Assembly: GCF_913061305.1 (NCBI RefSeq)
Contig: NZ_CAJXST010000003.1
Span: 186,001 to 250,000, forward strand
Length of the DNA stretch: 64,000 bases
Reading direction: 5' to 3'
From: an uncultured Porticoccus sp.
Lineage (GTDB): Bacteria > Pseudomonadota > Gammaproteobacteria > Pseudomonadales > Porticoccaceae
Shown: in pieces, positions 9,232 through 19,056 of the stretch
How positions within the stretch are numbered: the stretch's first letter is position 1
Layout of the letters: every line of letters begins with the position of its first letter
Position numbers and translations under genes: made by a program
The notes under the pieces: model-generated
What the model was told of the DNA's origin: nothing
What the model saw: the letters and a program-made list of their open reading frames with translations, nothing else
Database searches by the model: none

Positions 9232-10263
9232 ATGGATTTGCAGACCCGATACGATAGGCAGCTGGCATCCTGGCTGGTGGTATGCGCTGCCGTTATTCTG
9301 AGTATGATTCTTCTGGGGGGCGTTACCCGGCTGACGGGTTCGGGGCTTTCCATTGTTGAATGGGCACCCGTTTCCGGCGTTCTGCCACCATTGAACGAAC
9401 AGGAATGGCAGCAGACCTTCGACAAATACAAGCAGTTCCCCGAGTATCAGAAAGTGAACAGCGGCATGAGCCTGCCTGAGTTCAAGCGAATTTTCCTCTA
9501 CGAATATGCTCATCGGCTACTCGGCAGGCTGATTGGCGTCCTATTTCTGGTGCCTTTTCTGGCTTTCTATTTTAGTCGACGTATCAAGCCCGGATTGACG
9601 CCCAAACTTGTGGTCATGTTTATCCTGGGTGGCCTCCAGGGCTTGCTTGGCTGGTATATGGTCAAAAGTGGCCTGGTAGACAACCCGAATGTCAGCCAGT
9701 ATCGCCTGACAGCCCATCTGGGCACTGCCGTCATTATCTATGGCTATATTATCTGGGTCGCTTTCAGCTTGTTTTATCCACCAGAGCGCGACAGGCAGCA
9801 TGGCCAGCCGAGCTATCGGCGTTTCGCCGTTGTCCTTACGGGATTAGTCTTTCTGATGATACTTTCCGGAGGCTTTGTCGCGGGCACCGATGCGGGATAC
9901 GCCTACCCCACGTTCCCGTTGATGGGTACCAGTTTTGTCCCATCGGGTATTTATGGCACAGAGCCCTTCTGGCTCGCTATTTTTGAAGACATTACGACAA
10001 TCCAGTTCAACCACCGGATGTTTGCCTACCTGCTGATAGTAGTGATTATCAGTTTTGCGGTTGGTGCACTGAAACATGGGAATATTCGCCCGGAAGCCCG
10101 GGTCGGGGTCAAGCTGATGCTTATAATGCTGGTAGTTCAGGTTACGCTGGGCATTTCAACCCTGTTATTGCATATGCCGGTTCCTTTGGCGGCGGCTCAC
10201 CAGGGTGGTGCTATCCTGCTCTTCACCAGTGTGTTGTTTGTGTGCCACCGTTTAGGGAACTAA
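9232..10263 (+). CDS. ctaA: Heme A synthase, COX15/CtaA type
   Basis: 343-residue inner-membrane enzyme that converts heme O to heme A for aa3-type cytochrome oxidases. Eight membrane segments are visible and the four heme-ligand histidines occur in conserved contexts: EYAHRLLGRLIG, TAHLGTAVIIYG, QFNHRMFAYLLI and AAHQGGAILLF. The N-terminal GGVTRLTGSGLSIVEW is diagnostic. It is the proteobacterial/mitochondrial type, without the extracellular cysteine pair of Bacillus CtaA. Purine-rich AGGAAGG precedes the ATG. The 289-base upstream gap contains an imperfect AT-rich inverted repeat (9037-9064) of unknown role. No cytochrome oxidase genes lie in this window. Confidence 0.93.
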   Translation: MDLQTRYDRQLASWLVVCAAVILSMILLGGVTRLTGSGLSIVEWAPVSGVLPPLNEQEWQQTFDKYKQFPEYQKVNSGMSLPEFKRIFLYEYAHRLLGRLIGVLFLVPFLAFYFSRRIKPGLTPKLVVMFILGGLQGLLGWYMVKSGLVDNPNVSQYRLTAHLGTAVIIYGYIIWVAFSLFYPPERDRQHGQPSYRRFAVVLTGLVFLMILSGGFVAGTDAGYAYPTFPLMGTSFVPSGIYGTEPFWLAIFEDITTIQFNHRMFAYLLIVVIISFAVGALKHGNIRPEARVGVKLMLIMLVVQVTLGISTLLLHMPVPLAAAHQGGAILLFTSVLFVCHRLGN

Positions 10264-10309
10264 TGGCCTTTTTTGTTATCTTTTTATATCTCAAGTCTGG
10301 AGTGATCAA

Positions 10310-10615
10310 ATGAAAAAACTGACTGGAACTATCCTGGCATTAGTGCTGACAACTGCTGCGGGCCATGCATTGGCTGCCGGTGATATAGAGGCTGGAAAAA
10401 ACAAGGCTATGGCCTGCGCCGGTTGTCACGGTGCGAATGGTATCAGCAACAATGACATGTGGCCCAATCTGGCGGGGCAGAAAGCCGGCTACACCGCTAA
10501 ACAGTTAAGAGATTTTCGTGACGGAAAGCGCACTGATCCGGTGATGTCCGGCATGGCCAAACCCCTGTCCGATCAGGATATTCTGGACTTGGCTGCCTAT
10601 TTCGCCAGCTTGTAG
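10310..10615 (+). CDS. Periplasmic class I cytochrome c (c553 type)
   Basis: 101-residue monoheme cytochrome c. A signal peptide ends near GHALAAG, heme attachment is C36-A-G-C39-H40, and the distal Met is in MSGMAKPL (Met82 likely). NLAGQKAGYTAKQLRDFR is typical of the small c553-like cytochromes. It probably carries electrons to or from membrane oxidases; it is 46 bases downstream of ctaA, and a strong terminator follows. Confidence 0.9.
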   Translation: MKKLTGTILALVLTTAAGHALAAGDIEAGKNKAMACAGCHGANGISNNDMWPNLAGQKAGYTAKQLRDFRDGKRTDPVMSGMAKPLSDQDILDLAAYFASL

Positions 10616-10628
10616 GCAGCACATGCCA

Positions 10629-10659
10629 TAAAAAACCCGGCATCAGGCCGGGTTTTTTA
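10629..10659. terminator. Bidirectional Rho-independent terminator
   Basis: AAAAAACCCGGC, loop ATCA, GCCGGGTTTTTT: a GC-rich stem with a run of A on one side and T on the other. It can end transcription of both the cytochrome c gene (+) and purL (-), which converge here. Confidence 0.85.
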
Positions 10660-10671
10660 TGATCGGCAGTA

Positions 10672-13600
10672 TCAATCCACAAACCGCCGGGCATTGCGGA
10701 ACAACCGCAACCAGGCACCATCTTCCTGCCAGTCATCGGGATGCCAGGAATTGGTCACTGTACGAAACACTCTCTCTGGATGCGGCATCATAATCGTTGC
10801 ACGGCCATCCTCGCTGGTCACACCCGTGATGCCCAGAGGTGATCCATTCGGGTTGGCCGGATAGGTCTCTGCAATTTCCAGGAAATTATCGAGGAATCGC
10901 AGGGCTACCGCACCTGAGCCATCAAATGTTTCCGGATCCACCGATGATGCGAACTCCACTCTACCCTCACCGTGGGCAATGGCAATGGGCATATAGGAGC
11001 CCGTCATATCTGCAAGCAGGACCGAGGGTGATTTCTCTACCCTTACCAGGGAAAACCGCGCTTCAAACTGTTCTGACAGGTTCCTGACAAAGCGGGGCCA
11101 ATGATCGGCTCCAGGAATCAGCGATTTGAGGTTGGATAACATCTGACAGCCATTGCAAACACCGAACGTGAACGTGTCAGGCCGATGAAAAAACTGCTCA
11201 AACTGTGCGCGGGCCACAGGATTGAACAACACGGTCTTGGCCCACCCCTCCCCGGCACCGAGCACATCGCCATAGGAGAAACCGCCGCAGGCGGCCAACC
11301 CTTTGAAACTATCAAGGGCGACACGACCAGCGAGAATATCACTCATGTGGACATCGACAGTTTCGAAACCGGCCCGATCAAATGCAGCGGCCATTTCTAT
11401 CTGCCCATTCACGCCTTGCTCCCTGAGTATAGCCGCGCGAGGTCGGGCCCCACGGTTGACATAGGGGGCGGTAATATCCTCATTGATGTCATAGCTGAGG
11501 GACGCGCTCAATCCGGGATTATCAAAAAACAACCCGTCAAACTCCTGCCTGGCACAATTTTCATTGTCTCGACGTGCTTGAATCTCGTAGCTGGTTTCAC
11601 TCCAGCGTCGCAGTAATTCCGTGCGGCTGGAACTGAACAGGCAGTCGCCATCCTCATAAATCTCAATACTGTCAGTGTCGTCTAGCGTCGCTATGACACT
11701 GACCGGGATGGTGCTATCGGCAAAGCGCTGTTTAAAAGAAGCGGCTCGGCCTGCAGCCACCTGAACAACGGCCCCGAGCTCTTCGTTAAACAGGATAGAA
11801 AGGGCATCGCCTGGCTGTTCATCGAGACATATTCTGATACCTGTATTGCCGGCAAAAGCCATCTCTGCCAATGTGGCCAGCAAACCGCCATCAGACCGAT
11901 CGTGATAGGCGATCAGTTCACCGTTTTGATTGGCAGTCTGAATAGCGTCGAAAAAGGCTTTGAGCTTCTCTGGACTCAGTAAATCGGCCGGGGTATCGCC
12001 CAGCTGGTTGTAGGCCTGAGCCAATATTGAGCCGCCCAGTCGATTGCGGTTTTCGCCGAGATCAATGTACAACAGCACTGTGTCGCCGAGGTCGGCGCGC
12101 AATTCCGGCGTCAGTGTTTTGCGAACATCGGATACCGGGGAAAAAGCAGAAATAACCAGTGACAATGGTGATGTCACCGACTTCTCCTGTCCCTGTTCCT
12201 CCCAGGTGGTGCGCATGGACATGGAGTCCTTGCCGACCGGAATCGCAATGCCCAATTTTGGACAGAGCTCTTCGCCAATCGCTTGTACCGTGCGGAACAG
12301 TTTTTCGTCCTCACCAGGATGGCCTGCGGCACACATCCAGTTAGCGGATAACCTGACGTCAGCAAGCCGGTCAATGGCCGCTGCCGCAATATTGGTGATC
12401 GCCTCCCCAATCGCCATGCGGCCCGATGCCGGGGCATCCAGCAACGCAACAGGTGAACGCTCACCCATCGCCACCGCCTCACCACAGTAACTGTCGTAAC
12501 TGACGGTGGTAACTGCACAATCGGCGACAGGCACCTGGCAAGGCCCCACCATCTGATCTCTGACAACCATGCCGGTAACACTGCGATCACCGATGGTGAT
12601 AAGAAAGCTTTTACTGGCCACGGCCGGATGGGTAAGCACGCGATCGATGGCATCATCCAGCACAATGTCCGTGCGCTCAAAAGGCGCCGTTGTGACCGTC
12701 AGTTTTTCTGCTGTGCGGTGCATTTTCGGCGGTTTACCGAACAACACTGACATGGGGATATCCACCGGCCTGGCGGAAAAATGCCTATCGTTCAGCAGCA
12801 AATGCTTTTCAGAGGTGGCTTCGCCAACCACCGCATAGGGACAGCGTTCGCGCTGGCAAATTGCTTCAAAATCAGCCAGTTGCTCAGGCCTTACAGCGAG
12901 CACATAACGTTCCTGGGCCTCATTGCACCAGATCGCCAACGGTGACATGCCGGGTTCATCATTGGGCACATCGCGCAGTTCAAACCTGCCGCCGCAACCC
13001 CCATCTTTCACCAATTCTGGAAAGGCATTGGACAGGCCGCCGGCTCCCACATCGTGGATAAAGGCGATGGGATTGCCATTGCCCCGCTGCCAGCACTGAT
13101 CAATCACCTCCTGACAGCGGCGCTCAATTTCCGGGTTCTGTCGCTGTACCGAGGCAAAATCGAGATCCTCGGCGCTGCTGCCCGAGCTCATTGATGACGC
13201 GGCGCCGCCACCGAGACCGATCAACATTGCCGGCCCGCCCAGCACAATCAGTTTGCAGCCGCTTTCAAAGGGCTTTTTTTCGATGTGTTCTTCACGAATA
13301 TTGCCGTAACCGCCAGCGATCATAATGGGTTTGTGATAACCGCGGCGCTCGCCATTAAAGTCCTGCTCAAAGGTGCGGAAATAGCCACAGAGATTGGGTC
13401 GACCGTACTCATTATTGAATGCTGCACCACCGATGGGCCCCTCAATCATGATGTCCAGCGCACTGCTGATCCGGTCGGGCTTGCCGTAATCGGTTTCCCA
13501 TGGGCATTCAAAACCGGGGATATTGAGATTGGAAACTGAAAAGCCGGTAAGACCCACTTTTGGTTTCGACCCCCTGCCCACCGCGCCTTCATCGCGTATC

Positions 13601-14538
13601 TCACCGCCGGCACCCGTACCGGCACCGGCAAAGGGAGCGATTGCCGTCGGGTGGTTATGGGTTTCAACCTTCATCAGGAGATGAACAGGCTCTTGCGTGA
13701 ATTGATAGATTTTGCTGCCTGGGTCCGGGAAAAACCGGCCGGCACGACTGCCGATGATCACAGACGCATTATCGGAATAAGCGGACAACACGCCTTCGCC
13801 ACTTTGTTCAAACGTATTTTTGATCATGGAAAACAGGGATTTTTCCTGCTTCTGGCCATCAATTGTCCAGGAGGCATTGAAAATTTTATGGCGACAATGC
13901 TCTGAATTTGCCTGGGCAAACATCATTAATTCCACATCGGTGGGGTCCCTTTGCAGGTCATTGAAACAGCCCACCAGATAATCGATTTCATCATCCGCAA
14001 GGGCCAGCCCCAATGAGATATTAGCCCGGGATAGCGCCTGCCGTCCCTCTGCGAGCAGGGGCACCGTGATCATGGGTGCCGGTTGCTGGTGCTGAAACAG
14101 GCTCTCTGCCCTTTCCTGGTCAAAACAGACCATTTCCACCATGCGATCGTGGAGGGCATCGGCCAGCGCTATTTTGGAGTCTTGATGAATGTCGCCCCTC
14201 AAATAGTAGGCAATGCCGCGCTCTATCCGCTCGACTGATGTCACGCCGGCGTTGCGGAGGATATCCGTGGCCTTACTGGACCAGGGAGAGATGGTTCCGG
14301 CACGGGGCGTCACCAGCATCAGCATGCCGTCGTTATTCTCAGGGAGGATTTTCGGGCCGTATTCCAGTAATGACGTCAATGTCAAACACTCGGTTTCGCT
14401 CAGGGGTGAGACCAGATCCACAAAATGCCTGTATTCAGCGTAAACGGATTCCACAGCGGGATCGACTGACTGAAGAGACGCCAGTAACTGTCGCTGTCTG
14501 AAACTGGAAAGTACGGGGTTTCCGGGAAAAATCTGCAT
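10672..14538 (-). CDS. purL: Phosphoribosylformylglycinamidine synthase PurL
   Basis: 1288-residue large-type PurL that converts FGAR to FGAM with glutamine and ATP in purine synthesis. Order of parts: N-terminal PurS-like domain, linker, two AIRS-like ATP-binding halves ([26 protein letters not shown]-type segment near residue 300; [11 protein letters not shown] near residue 770) and a C-terminal class I glutaminase with [10 protein letters not shown] and HGEGR...MPHPERVFR. The start at 14538 ([14 protein letters not shown]) aligns with known PurL N-termini; a frame opening at 14634 is longer but lacks family similarity. Confidence 0.96.
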   Translation of the reverse strand: MQIFPGNPVLSSFRQRQLLASLQSVDPAVESVYAEYRHFVDLVSPLSETECLTLTSLLEYGPKILPENNDGMLMLVTPRAGTISPWSSKATDILRNAGVTSVERIERGIAYYLRGDIHQDSKIALADALHDRMVEMVCFDQERAESLFQHQQPAPMITVPLLAEGRQALSRANISLGLALADDEIDYLVGCFNDLQRDPTDVELMMFAQANSEHCRHKIFNASWTIDGQKQEKSLFSMIKNTFEQSGEGVLSAYSDNASVIIGSRAGRFFPDPGSKIYQFTQEPVHLLMKVETHNHPTAIAPFAGAGTGAGGEIRDEGAVGRGSKPKVGLTGFSVSNLNIPGFECPWETDYGKPDRISSALDIMIEGPIGGAAFNNEYGRPNLCGYFRTFEQDFNGERRGYHKPIMIAGGYGNIREEHIEKKPFESGCKLIVLGGPAMLIGLGGGAASSMSSGSSAEDLDFASVQRQNPEIERRCQEVIDQCWQRGNGNPIAFIHDVGAGGLSNAFPELVKDGGCGGRFELRDVPNDEPGMSPLAIWCNEAQERYVLAVRPEQLADFEAICQRERCPYAVVGEATSEKHLLLNDRHFSARPVDIPMSVLFGKPPKMHRTAEKLTVTTAPFERTDIVLDDAIDRVLTHPAVASKSFLITIGDRSVTGMVVRDQMVGPCQVPVADCAVTTVSYDSYCGEAVAMGERSPVALLDAPASGRMAIGEAITNIAAAAIDRLADVRLSANWMCAAGHPGEDEKLFRTVQAIGEELCPKLGIAIPVGKDSMSMRTTWEEQGQEKSVTSPLSLVISAFSPVSDVRKTLTPELRADLGDTVLLYIDLGENRNRLGGSILAQAYNQLGDTPADLLSPEKLKAFFDAIQTANQNGELIAYHDRSDGGLLATLAEMAFAGNTGIRICLDEQPGDALSILFNEELGAVVQVAAGRAASFKQRFADSTIPVSVIATLDDTDSIEIYEDGDCLFSSSRTELLRRWSETSYEIQARRDNENCARQEFDGLFFDNPGLSASLSYDINEDITAPYVNRGARPRAAILREQGVNGQIEMAAAFDRAGFETVDVHMSDILAGRVALDSFKGLAACGGFSYGDVLGAGEGWAKTVLFNPVARAQFEQFFHRPDTFTFGVCNGCQMLSNLKSLIPGADHWPRFVRNLSEQFEARFSLVRVEKSPSVLLADMTGSYMPIAIAHGEGRVEFASSVDPETFDGSGAVALRFLDNFLEIAETYPANPNGSPLGITGVTSEDGRATIMMPHPERVFRTVTNSWHPDDWQEDGAWLRLFRNARRFVD

Positions 14539-14799
14539 CTTAAGGTAACTCGTATGGGGCCATTCTGAAGGGGCAACATTGTACTGGAATTGCACTCTGA
14601 GCGTCATCGGGAGATTCCGGCCCGGCAGGAACACAGAAAACGGTTGAACCCTGAGACCTCTCTCACTAACCTAGGCCCCGCATTAAGCTATTATCAAAAA
14701 CGCATAGGCGTGTTATCCGCAGGGTTGTTCTTTATATATAGCAACAATATTCACCGGGCCAGAGGCTTTCCGAGAATGCGTGACACATTGGGTGTATAG

Positions 14800-16260
14800 G
14801 TGCTGGGTTTCTACTTCCATCTGAAAAAAGCCACAAAACGCATCCTGTATGGCCTACTGCTCTTTTTGTTCGCCCTGACGCTTTCCACCAGCCGCGCACC
14901 CACCCATCTCGAGGAGGTAATCAATCGGGGGGAATTGCGTGTTATCACCCTGATGGGCTCGACCACCTATTTTCAAAATGCCAAGGGCGAAGGCGGTTTC
15001 GAGTACTGGCTTACCAGTGCTTTTGCCGAGTATCTGGGTGTTGAGCTCAAGATAACTCCCAGGGAATCCGTCAGTGGCGCCATCGTTGCCATCGGCGGCC
15101 CATTGGGTGATATGGCCGCAGCGGGATTAACGGTGACGCCCCAACGCCAGAAAGCGCTTCGTTTCAGCGAAGCCTACTATGAAGTTACCCAAAAACTGAT
15201 CTATCGAAATGGATCCAGGCGACCTCGCGACATAGAGGATCTGGTTGGCGGGCAGTTACTGGTCATTCCCCAAAGCTCGCACAGCGAACGACTCGAAGAA
15301 CTGAAAAATGAGTACCCGTCACTTGAATGGCGGGAGGCCCCTGGCCTGGAAATGCTGGATTTGATGGCAATGGTGGATTCCGGTGAAGTGGCGTATGCCA
15401 TTGTCGATTCAATCTCCTTTCAGGTGGACCGGGGCATTTATCCCCGAGCTCGAGGCGCTTTTGATATTTCTGAACCACAGCCAATTGCCTGGGCTTTCCC
15501 CCGTCACGGCGACGATAGCCTGGTAGAAGCAGCAAACCGTTTTCTCGAGGAATATGAAGCATCGGGAGAGCTGGATCGATTAAAAAAGCGTTCGCTGATT
15601 CAGACCAACGAATTTAATTTTGCGGGATCCCAACTCTTCATGAAACGCGTCAGCAGTCGACTGCCCGATTATCAGGAAATGTTTCAGGAGGTAGCACAGA
15701 AATACGGCATTGAGTGGCAACTCCTGGCAGCCATCGCCTATCAGGAGTCGCATTGGGATCACAAGGCAACATCCCCGACCGGAGTTCGTGGGTTGATGAT
15801 GCTCACCCTGCCCACGGCTAAAGAGATGGGAGTAAAAAATCGCCTTGACCCCAGACAGAGCCTTGATGGCGGCACCCGATATTTCCTCCAGACCAAATCC
15901 CGTATCCCCGACGACATCACTGAACCAGACCGCACCTGGTTTGCCATGGCGGGTTACAACATTGGTCTCGGTCACCTTGAAGATGCAAGGGTGCTAACCG
16001 AGCGGGCGGGCAGAAACCCCCATCTGTGGAACGATGTCAAAGAGTTCCTGCCACTGTTACAACAGAAAAAACATTACAGCACGGTTAAGTACGGCTATGC
16101 ACGGGGCTACGAGCCCGTCAGCTATGTCAGGAACGTGCGTCATTTCCGCACCATACTCAACTGGCACACACTGGATGAGAAACGTCGCCTGGAACGAGAA
16201 AACCGTCTTGAGCTGCCAAACTCCAGTGACTGGAATACCGGTTCCATGCTGTCGCTATAA
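14800..16260 (+). CDS. mltF: Membrane-bound lytic transglycosylase MltF
   Basis: 486-residue envelope enzyme that cleaves peptidoglycan glycan strands. After an N-terminal hydrophobic anchor (ILYGLLLFLFALTLS), residues 40-270 are a solute-binding-protein-like regulatory domain (GELRVITLMGSTTYFQ) and residues 290-450 a lytic transglycosylase domain with catalytic Glu316 in YQESHWD and the motifs GVRGLMMLT and MAGYNIGLGHL. It starts with GTG at 14800. Its end overlaps tadA by six bases in convergent orientation, and it diverges from purL, a common gammaproteobacterial order. Confidence 0.93.
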   Translation: MLGFYFHLKKATKRILYGLLLFLFALTLSTSRAPTHLEEVINRGELRVITLMGSTTYFQNAKGEGGFEYWLTSAFAEYLGVELKITPRESVSGAIVAIGGPLGDMAAAGLTVTPQRQKALRFSEAYYEVTQKLIYRNGSRRPRDIEDLVGGQLLVIPQSSHSERLEELKNEYPSLEWREAPGLEMLDLMAMVDSGEVAYAIVDSISFQVDRGIYPRARGAFDISEPQPIAWAFPRHGDDSLVEAANRFLEEYEASGELDRLKKRSLIQTNEFNFAGSQLFMKRVSSRLPDYQEMFQEVAQKYGIEWQLLAAIAYQESHWDHKATSPTGVRGLMMLTLPTAKEMGVKNRLDPRQSLDGGTRYFLQTKSRIPDDITEPDRTWFAMAGYNIGLGHLEDARVLTERAGRNPHLWNDVKEFLPLLQQKKHYSTVKYGYARGYEPVSYVRNVRHFRTILNWHTLDEKRRLERENRLELPNSSDWNTGSMLSL

Positions 16261-16746
16261 TCCGGACTGGCCGGACTGCTTGCGACGCTGACGAAAGAAC
16301 TGGCTGACCAGCTTTCCGCACTGCTCGGCCAACAGGCCGCCGACGACCTCAATACGATGATTGAAATGCGTCTGCTCGGTTAATTGCAACTGGCTGGCCA
16401 CTGCGCCGGCACGTGGCTCTGCAGCACCGTAGACCAGGCGACCAATTCTGGCGTGAATCATTGCACCAACGCACATGGTACATGGCTCAATGGTGACATA
16501 GAGCGTCGTGTCGGGAAGGCGATAGTTGCTGACAGATCTTGCCGCATCACGCAGGGCGACAATTTCAGCGTGGGCGGTGGGGTCACAATCGCCGATCGAG
16601 CAATTCCAACCACGCCCGATCACTGAACCGTTGCGTACCACCAGTGCACCTACCGGCACTTCACCGGCAGCCCCGGCCTGTTCTGCCAGCGACATCGCCT
16701 CCAGCATCCACGCCCTGTCCTGCGGCTTGCAGCCTTTACCGGTCAT
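16255..16746 (-). CDS. tadA: tRNA adenosine(34) deaminase TadA
   Basis: 163-residue zinc deaminase that converts A34 to inosine in the tRNA-Arg wobble position. Zinc and catalytic residues are present: H59-A-E61 in TAHAEIVAL and P-C89-x-x-C92 in EPCTMC. The ATG at 16746 is preferred over a GTG nine bases upstream. It lies 22 bases after a small membrane-protein gene in the same direction. Confidence 0.95.
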   Translation of the reverse strand: MTGKGCKPQDRAWMLEAMSLAEQAGAAGEVPVGALVVRNGSVIGRGWNCSIGDCDPTAHAEIVALRDAARSVSNYRLPDTTLYVTIEPCTMCVGAMIHARIGRLVYGAAEPRAGAVASQLQLTEQTHFNHRIEVVGGLLAEQCGKLVSQFFRQRRKQSGQSGL

Positions 16747-16768
16747 TGCTGACACCCGCTGACATGAA

Positions 16769-16963
16769 TCATTTTACCGCATCCACTTCACTGCCCTGCC
16801 GATCCACTGCATCCTGTAAAAAGTTATCGAGGTTTTCGACGCGCTCAACTTTCTGCCGATAAATGGCCTCCGGTTGCTCAGTGGAAACAGGCATTTTTTT
16901 GCCGTTGAGTAACACCACATAAAGCACGCCAAGTACAACTAAAGCCAATAACAGGAATTTCAT
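16769..16963 (-). CDS. Small single-pass membrane protein, unknown
   Basis: 64 residues: an N-terminal hydrophobic helix (MKFLLLALVVLGVLYVVLLNGKK) followed by a charged, probably helical tail (YRQKVERVENLDNFLQDAVD). Not recognised. The ATG at 16963 has a GGGGG run as ribosome binding site; a GTG at 16978 is possible. It reads straight into tadA (gap of 22 bases), so they are probably co-transcribed. Confidence 0.6.
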   Translation of the reverse strand: MKFLLLALVVLGVLYVVLLNGKKMPVSTEQPEAIYRQKVERVENLDNFLQDAVDRQGSEVDAVK

Positions 16964-17265
16964 CGACTGAGCCCCCACTCTGTTTTGCCTTTCCGGACAT
17001 CATTACCGGCCCTAATGGCTACTCCTGGTTCCCGGCCATAATACAGCAGGCAGACAAACCGCGATTCATTATCTCTCTGGAGGCGTCTTTAACCAAAATG
17101 AACGCATCCCTCGACGGGTTTGCCTATGATACGCTGGTAATTCGTCCTGTTGGCAGACAGCTCCCGATTGTTTACAAAGTTACCGAATGCGGCCGGTTGG
17201 CAGATGGGCGAAGTGAGGACATTGCATTACCGGCGACCACAGTGGTTACAGGTGAGAAGACGAAG

Positions 17266-18264
17266 ATGCAGGATAAAAACCAGAAACTGAAACAGCCACC
17301 CTGGTTAATAAACAGCCATGGGGAGAGTCGTCGTGTCGGTGTCGAGCTCGAAATCAGCGGACTTGAACTTGATACCCTGGCTAGCGGCGTGGCTGAGATC
17401 CTTGGGCTTGATATAGAAACCAAAGGCCGTTACGAGCGCCTCCTCAAGGGTGACCCCGATGGTGACTGGCTGGTGGAGCTCGATTTTGATCTACTCAAAC
17501 GACTCGGGCGGGAGTCTCGCTCCGGCGACTCCCTGGGCGATCAGCTGGAAGAGACCAGCGAGGAATTATTGGCCTGGGCCGCCCAATCGCTGGTGCCACA
17601 CGAGATTGTGAGTCCTCCGCTGCCACTGGCCCGGCTTGGCGAAGTCGAGGGGCTCATCACACGGCTGCGCGAAAGGGGGGCCAAGGGCACATCAGACCGC
17701 GCCACCAACGCTTTTGGCATGCAATTCAACCCCGAACTACCGAGTCTCGAGCCGAGGCTTATCACTGCTTGCCTAAAAGCCTTTCTCTGCCTTTACGACT
17801 GGTTATACGTTCGCGCCGACATTGACCTCACCCGCCGTGTCACCAGTTACGTCGATCCCTTCCCGGCCAACTACGTCAAAAAGGTCATTGCAGCGGACTA
17901 CTGGCCCGATCTCGCGACCCTGATTGACGACTACCTCGCCGATAACCCAACGCGTAATCGTGCGCTCGACATGTTGCCGCTATTCATGTTTCTCGACGAA
18001 GATCGCGTCCGTGCAGGGGCCGACGACGCCCTGATCAAGGCACGCCCCACCTTTCACTACCGCCTGCCGGATTGCGAAATCGACAAGCCCGACTGGGGGC
18101 TTTATGTGTCGTGGAACGACTGGGTCGAGGTGGAGTGCCTGGCGGCGGATGAAACCCGCCTGCAGCGCTGCTGTGCGGCGTATCTGCAACATCTCAACAG
18201 CCCGCTCAAGCGCCTGTTCAGCAACTGGGCAAACACAGTGGAGAACAGGTGGCTCGACCAGTAA
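17266..18264 (+). CDS. Putative amidoligase (COOH-NH2 ligase superfamily)
   Basis: 332 residues with the opening RRVGVELEISGLELDTL typical of the putative amidoligase family (glutamine-synthetase-like fold, ATP-dependent amide bond formation). Further conserved-looking blocks are WLVELDFDLL, HEIVSPPLPLARL and NAFGMQFNPELPSLEPR. Glutamates in GVELE and EIVSPP are candidate metal/ATP ligands. The substrate is unknown. The following class I glutamine amidotransferase overlaps it by 16 bases, so they form one unit, in line with published genomic predictions that these ligases work with amidotransferase-like enzymes on peptides or amino-acid metabolites. The ATG at 17266 is where similarity begins; the frame is open from 17098. 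Confidence 0.75.
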   Translation: MQDKNQKLKQPPWLINSHGESRRVGVELEISGLELDTLASGVAEILGLDIETKGRYERLLKGDPDGDWLVELDFDLLKRLGRESRSGDSLGDQLEETSEELLAWAAQSLVPHEIVSPPLPLARLGEVEGLITRLRERGAKGTSDRATNAFGMQFNPELPSLEPRLITACLKAFLCLYDWLYVRADIDLTRRVTSYVDPFPANYVKKVIAADYWPDLATLIDDYLADNPTRNRALDMLPLFMFLDEDRVRAGADDALIKARPTFHYRLPDCEIDKPDWGLYVSWNDWVEVECLAADETRLQRCCAAYLQHLNSPLKRLFSNWANTVENRWLDQ

Positions 18265-18947
18265 TTGCCATTACGGGGCCCCAACGTGGCGCGATTGGCC
18301 CACGGCTACTGGTGGCGCTGGCGATTCGCTTTTACGGTGGGTGTCCGCTGCAACTGCGTCCGGGTGACGAGCAGCGGAACCTTGAGTATCACGGTGTCGT
18401 GGTGACTGGCGGTCACGACGTTGAACCGGTACTTTATGCGGCAGAACCTGAGATTGAACCCAACTACGACACCGCTCGCGATGCATTGGAAATCGCAGTG
18501 ATCAACGATGCGCTCGACCGAAAATTGCCCTTGCTGGGTATTTGCCGCGGTAACCAATTGCTCAATATTTGCCGGGGCGGAACGCTGCACCAGGACTTGC
18601 GCTCCCGACGCCGACAAACTTCCAACCGCCGGACCATCCTGCCAATCAAGACACTGTGTATCACCGCTGAACCGGAAACAGGAAACAGTGTGCTGGCCAC
18701 ACTTTTTGGGCATGGTCGTTCACGTATCAACAGCCTGCACAATCAGGGTATCGATCGGGTTGGTGATGGCCTTGTGGTCACCGGTCTCGACCTCGATGGT
18801 ATCGTGCAGGTTATTGAAGACCCCTCCCGGGATTTTCTGCTGGGTGTGCAATGGCACCCTGAATTCCTGCTGTATTTACGCCGTCAGCGCGCTCTGTTCC
18901 AAGAAATTGTCAGGTATGCAAAGGTGTATCAAGCGTGCGTTGACTGA
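18249..18947 (+). CDS. Class I glutamine amidotransferase / gamma-glutamyl hydrolase (peptidase C26)
   Basis: 232-residue PuuD-like enzyme. The nucleophile is Cys99 in LLGICRGNQLLN and the His-Glu pair is H203 and E205 in GVQWHPEFL; VVTGGHDVEP gives the oxyanion region. The family hydrolyses gamma-glutamyl amides or supplies ammonia. No polyamine (puu) genes are near. The GTG start lies inside the end of the amidoligase gene (GAGAACAG upstream), implying translational coupling and a shared pathway: either ammonia delivery to, or trimming of, the amidoligase product. Confidence 0.85.
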   Translation: MARPVIAITGPQRGAIGPRLLVALAIRFYGGCPLQLRPGDEQRNLEYHGVVVTGGHDVEPVLYAAEPEIEPNYDTARDALEIAVINDALDRKLPLLGICRGNQLLNICRGGTLHQDLRSRRRQTSNRRTILPIKTLCITAEPETGNSVLATLFGHGRSRINSLHNQGIDRVGDGLVVTGLDLDGIVQVIEDPSRDFLLGVQWHPEFLLYLRRQRALFQEIVRYAKVYQACVD

Positions 18948-19056
18948 ATGCAGCCACTGCCGACATCATCGGTCTGCACATTGCCCAGACAGTCAACCGG
19001 GAGTTGACTAGTGACTTCAATATTGTTTCTGTCGATCTGAGATAACTGCAAGTTTT

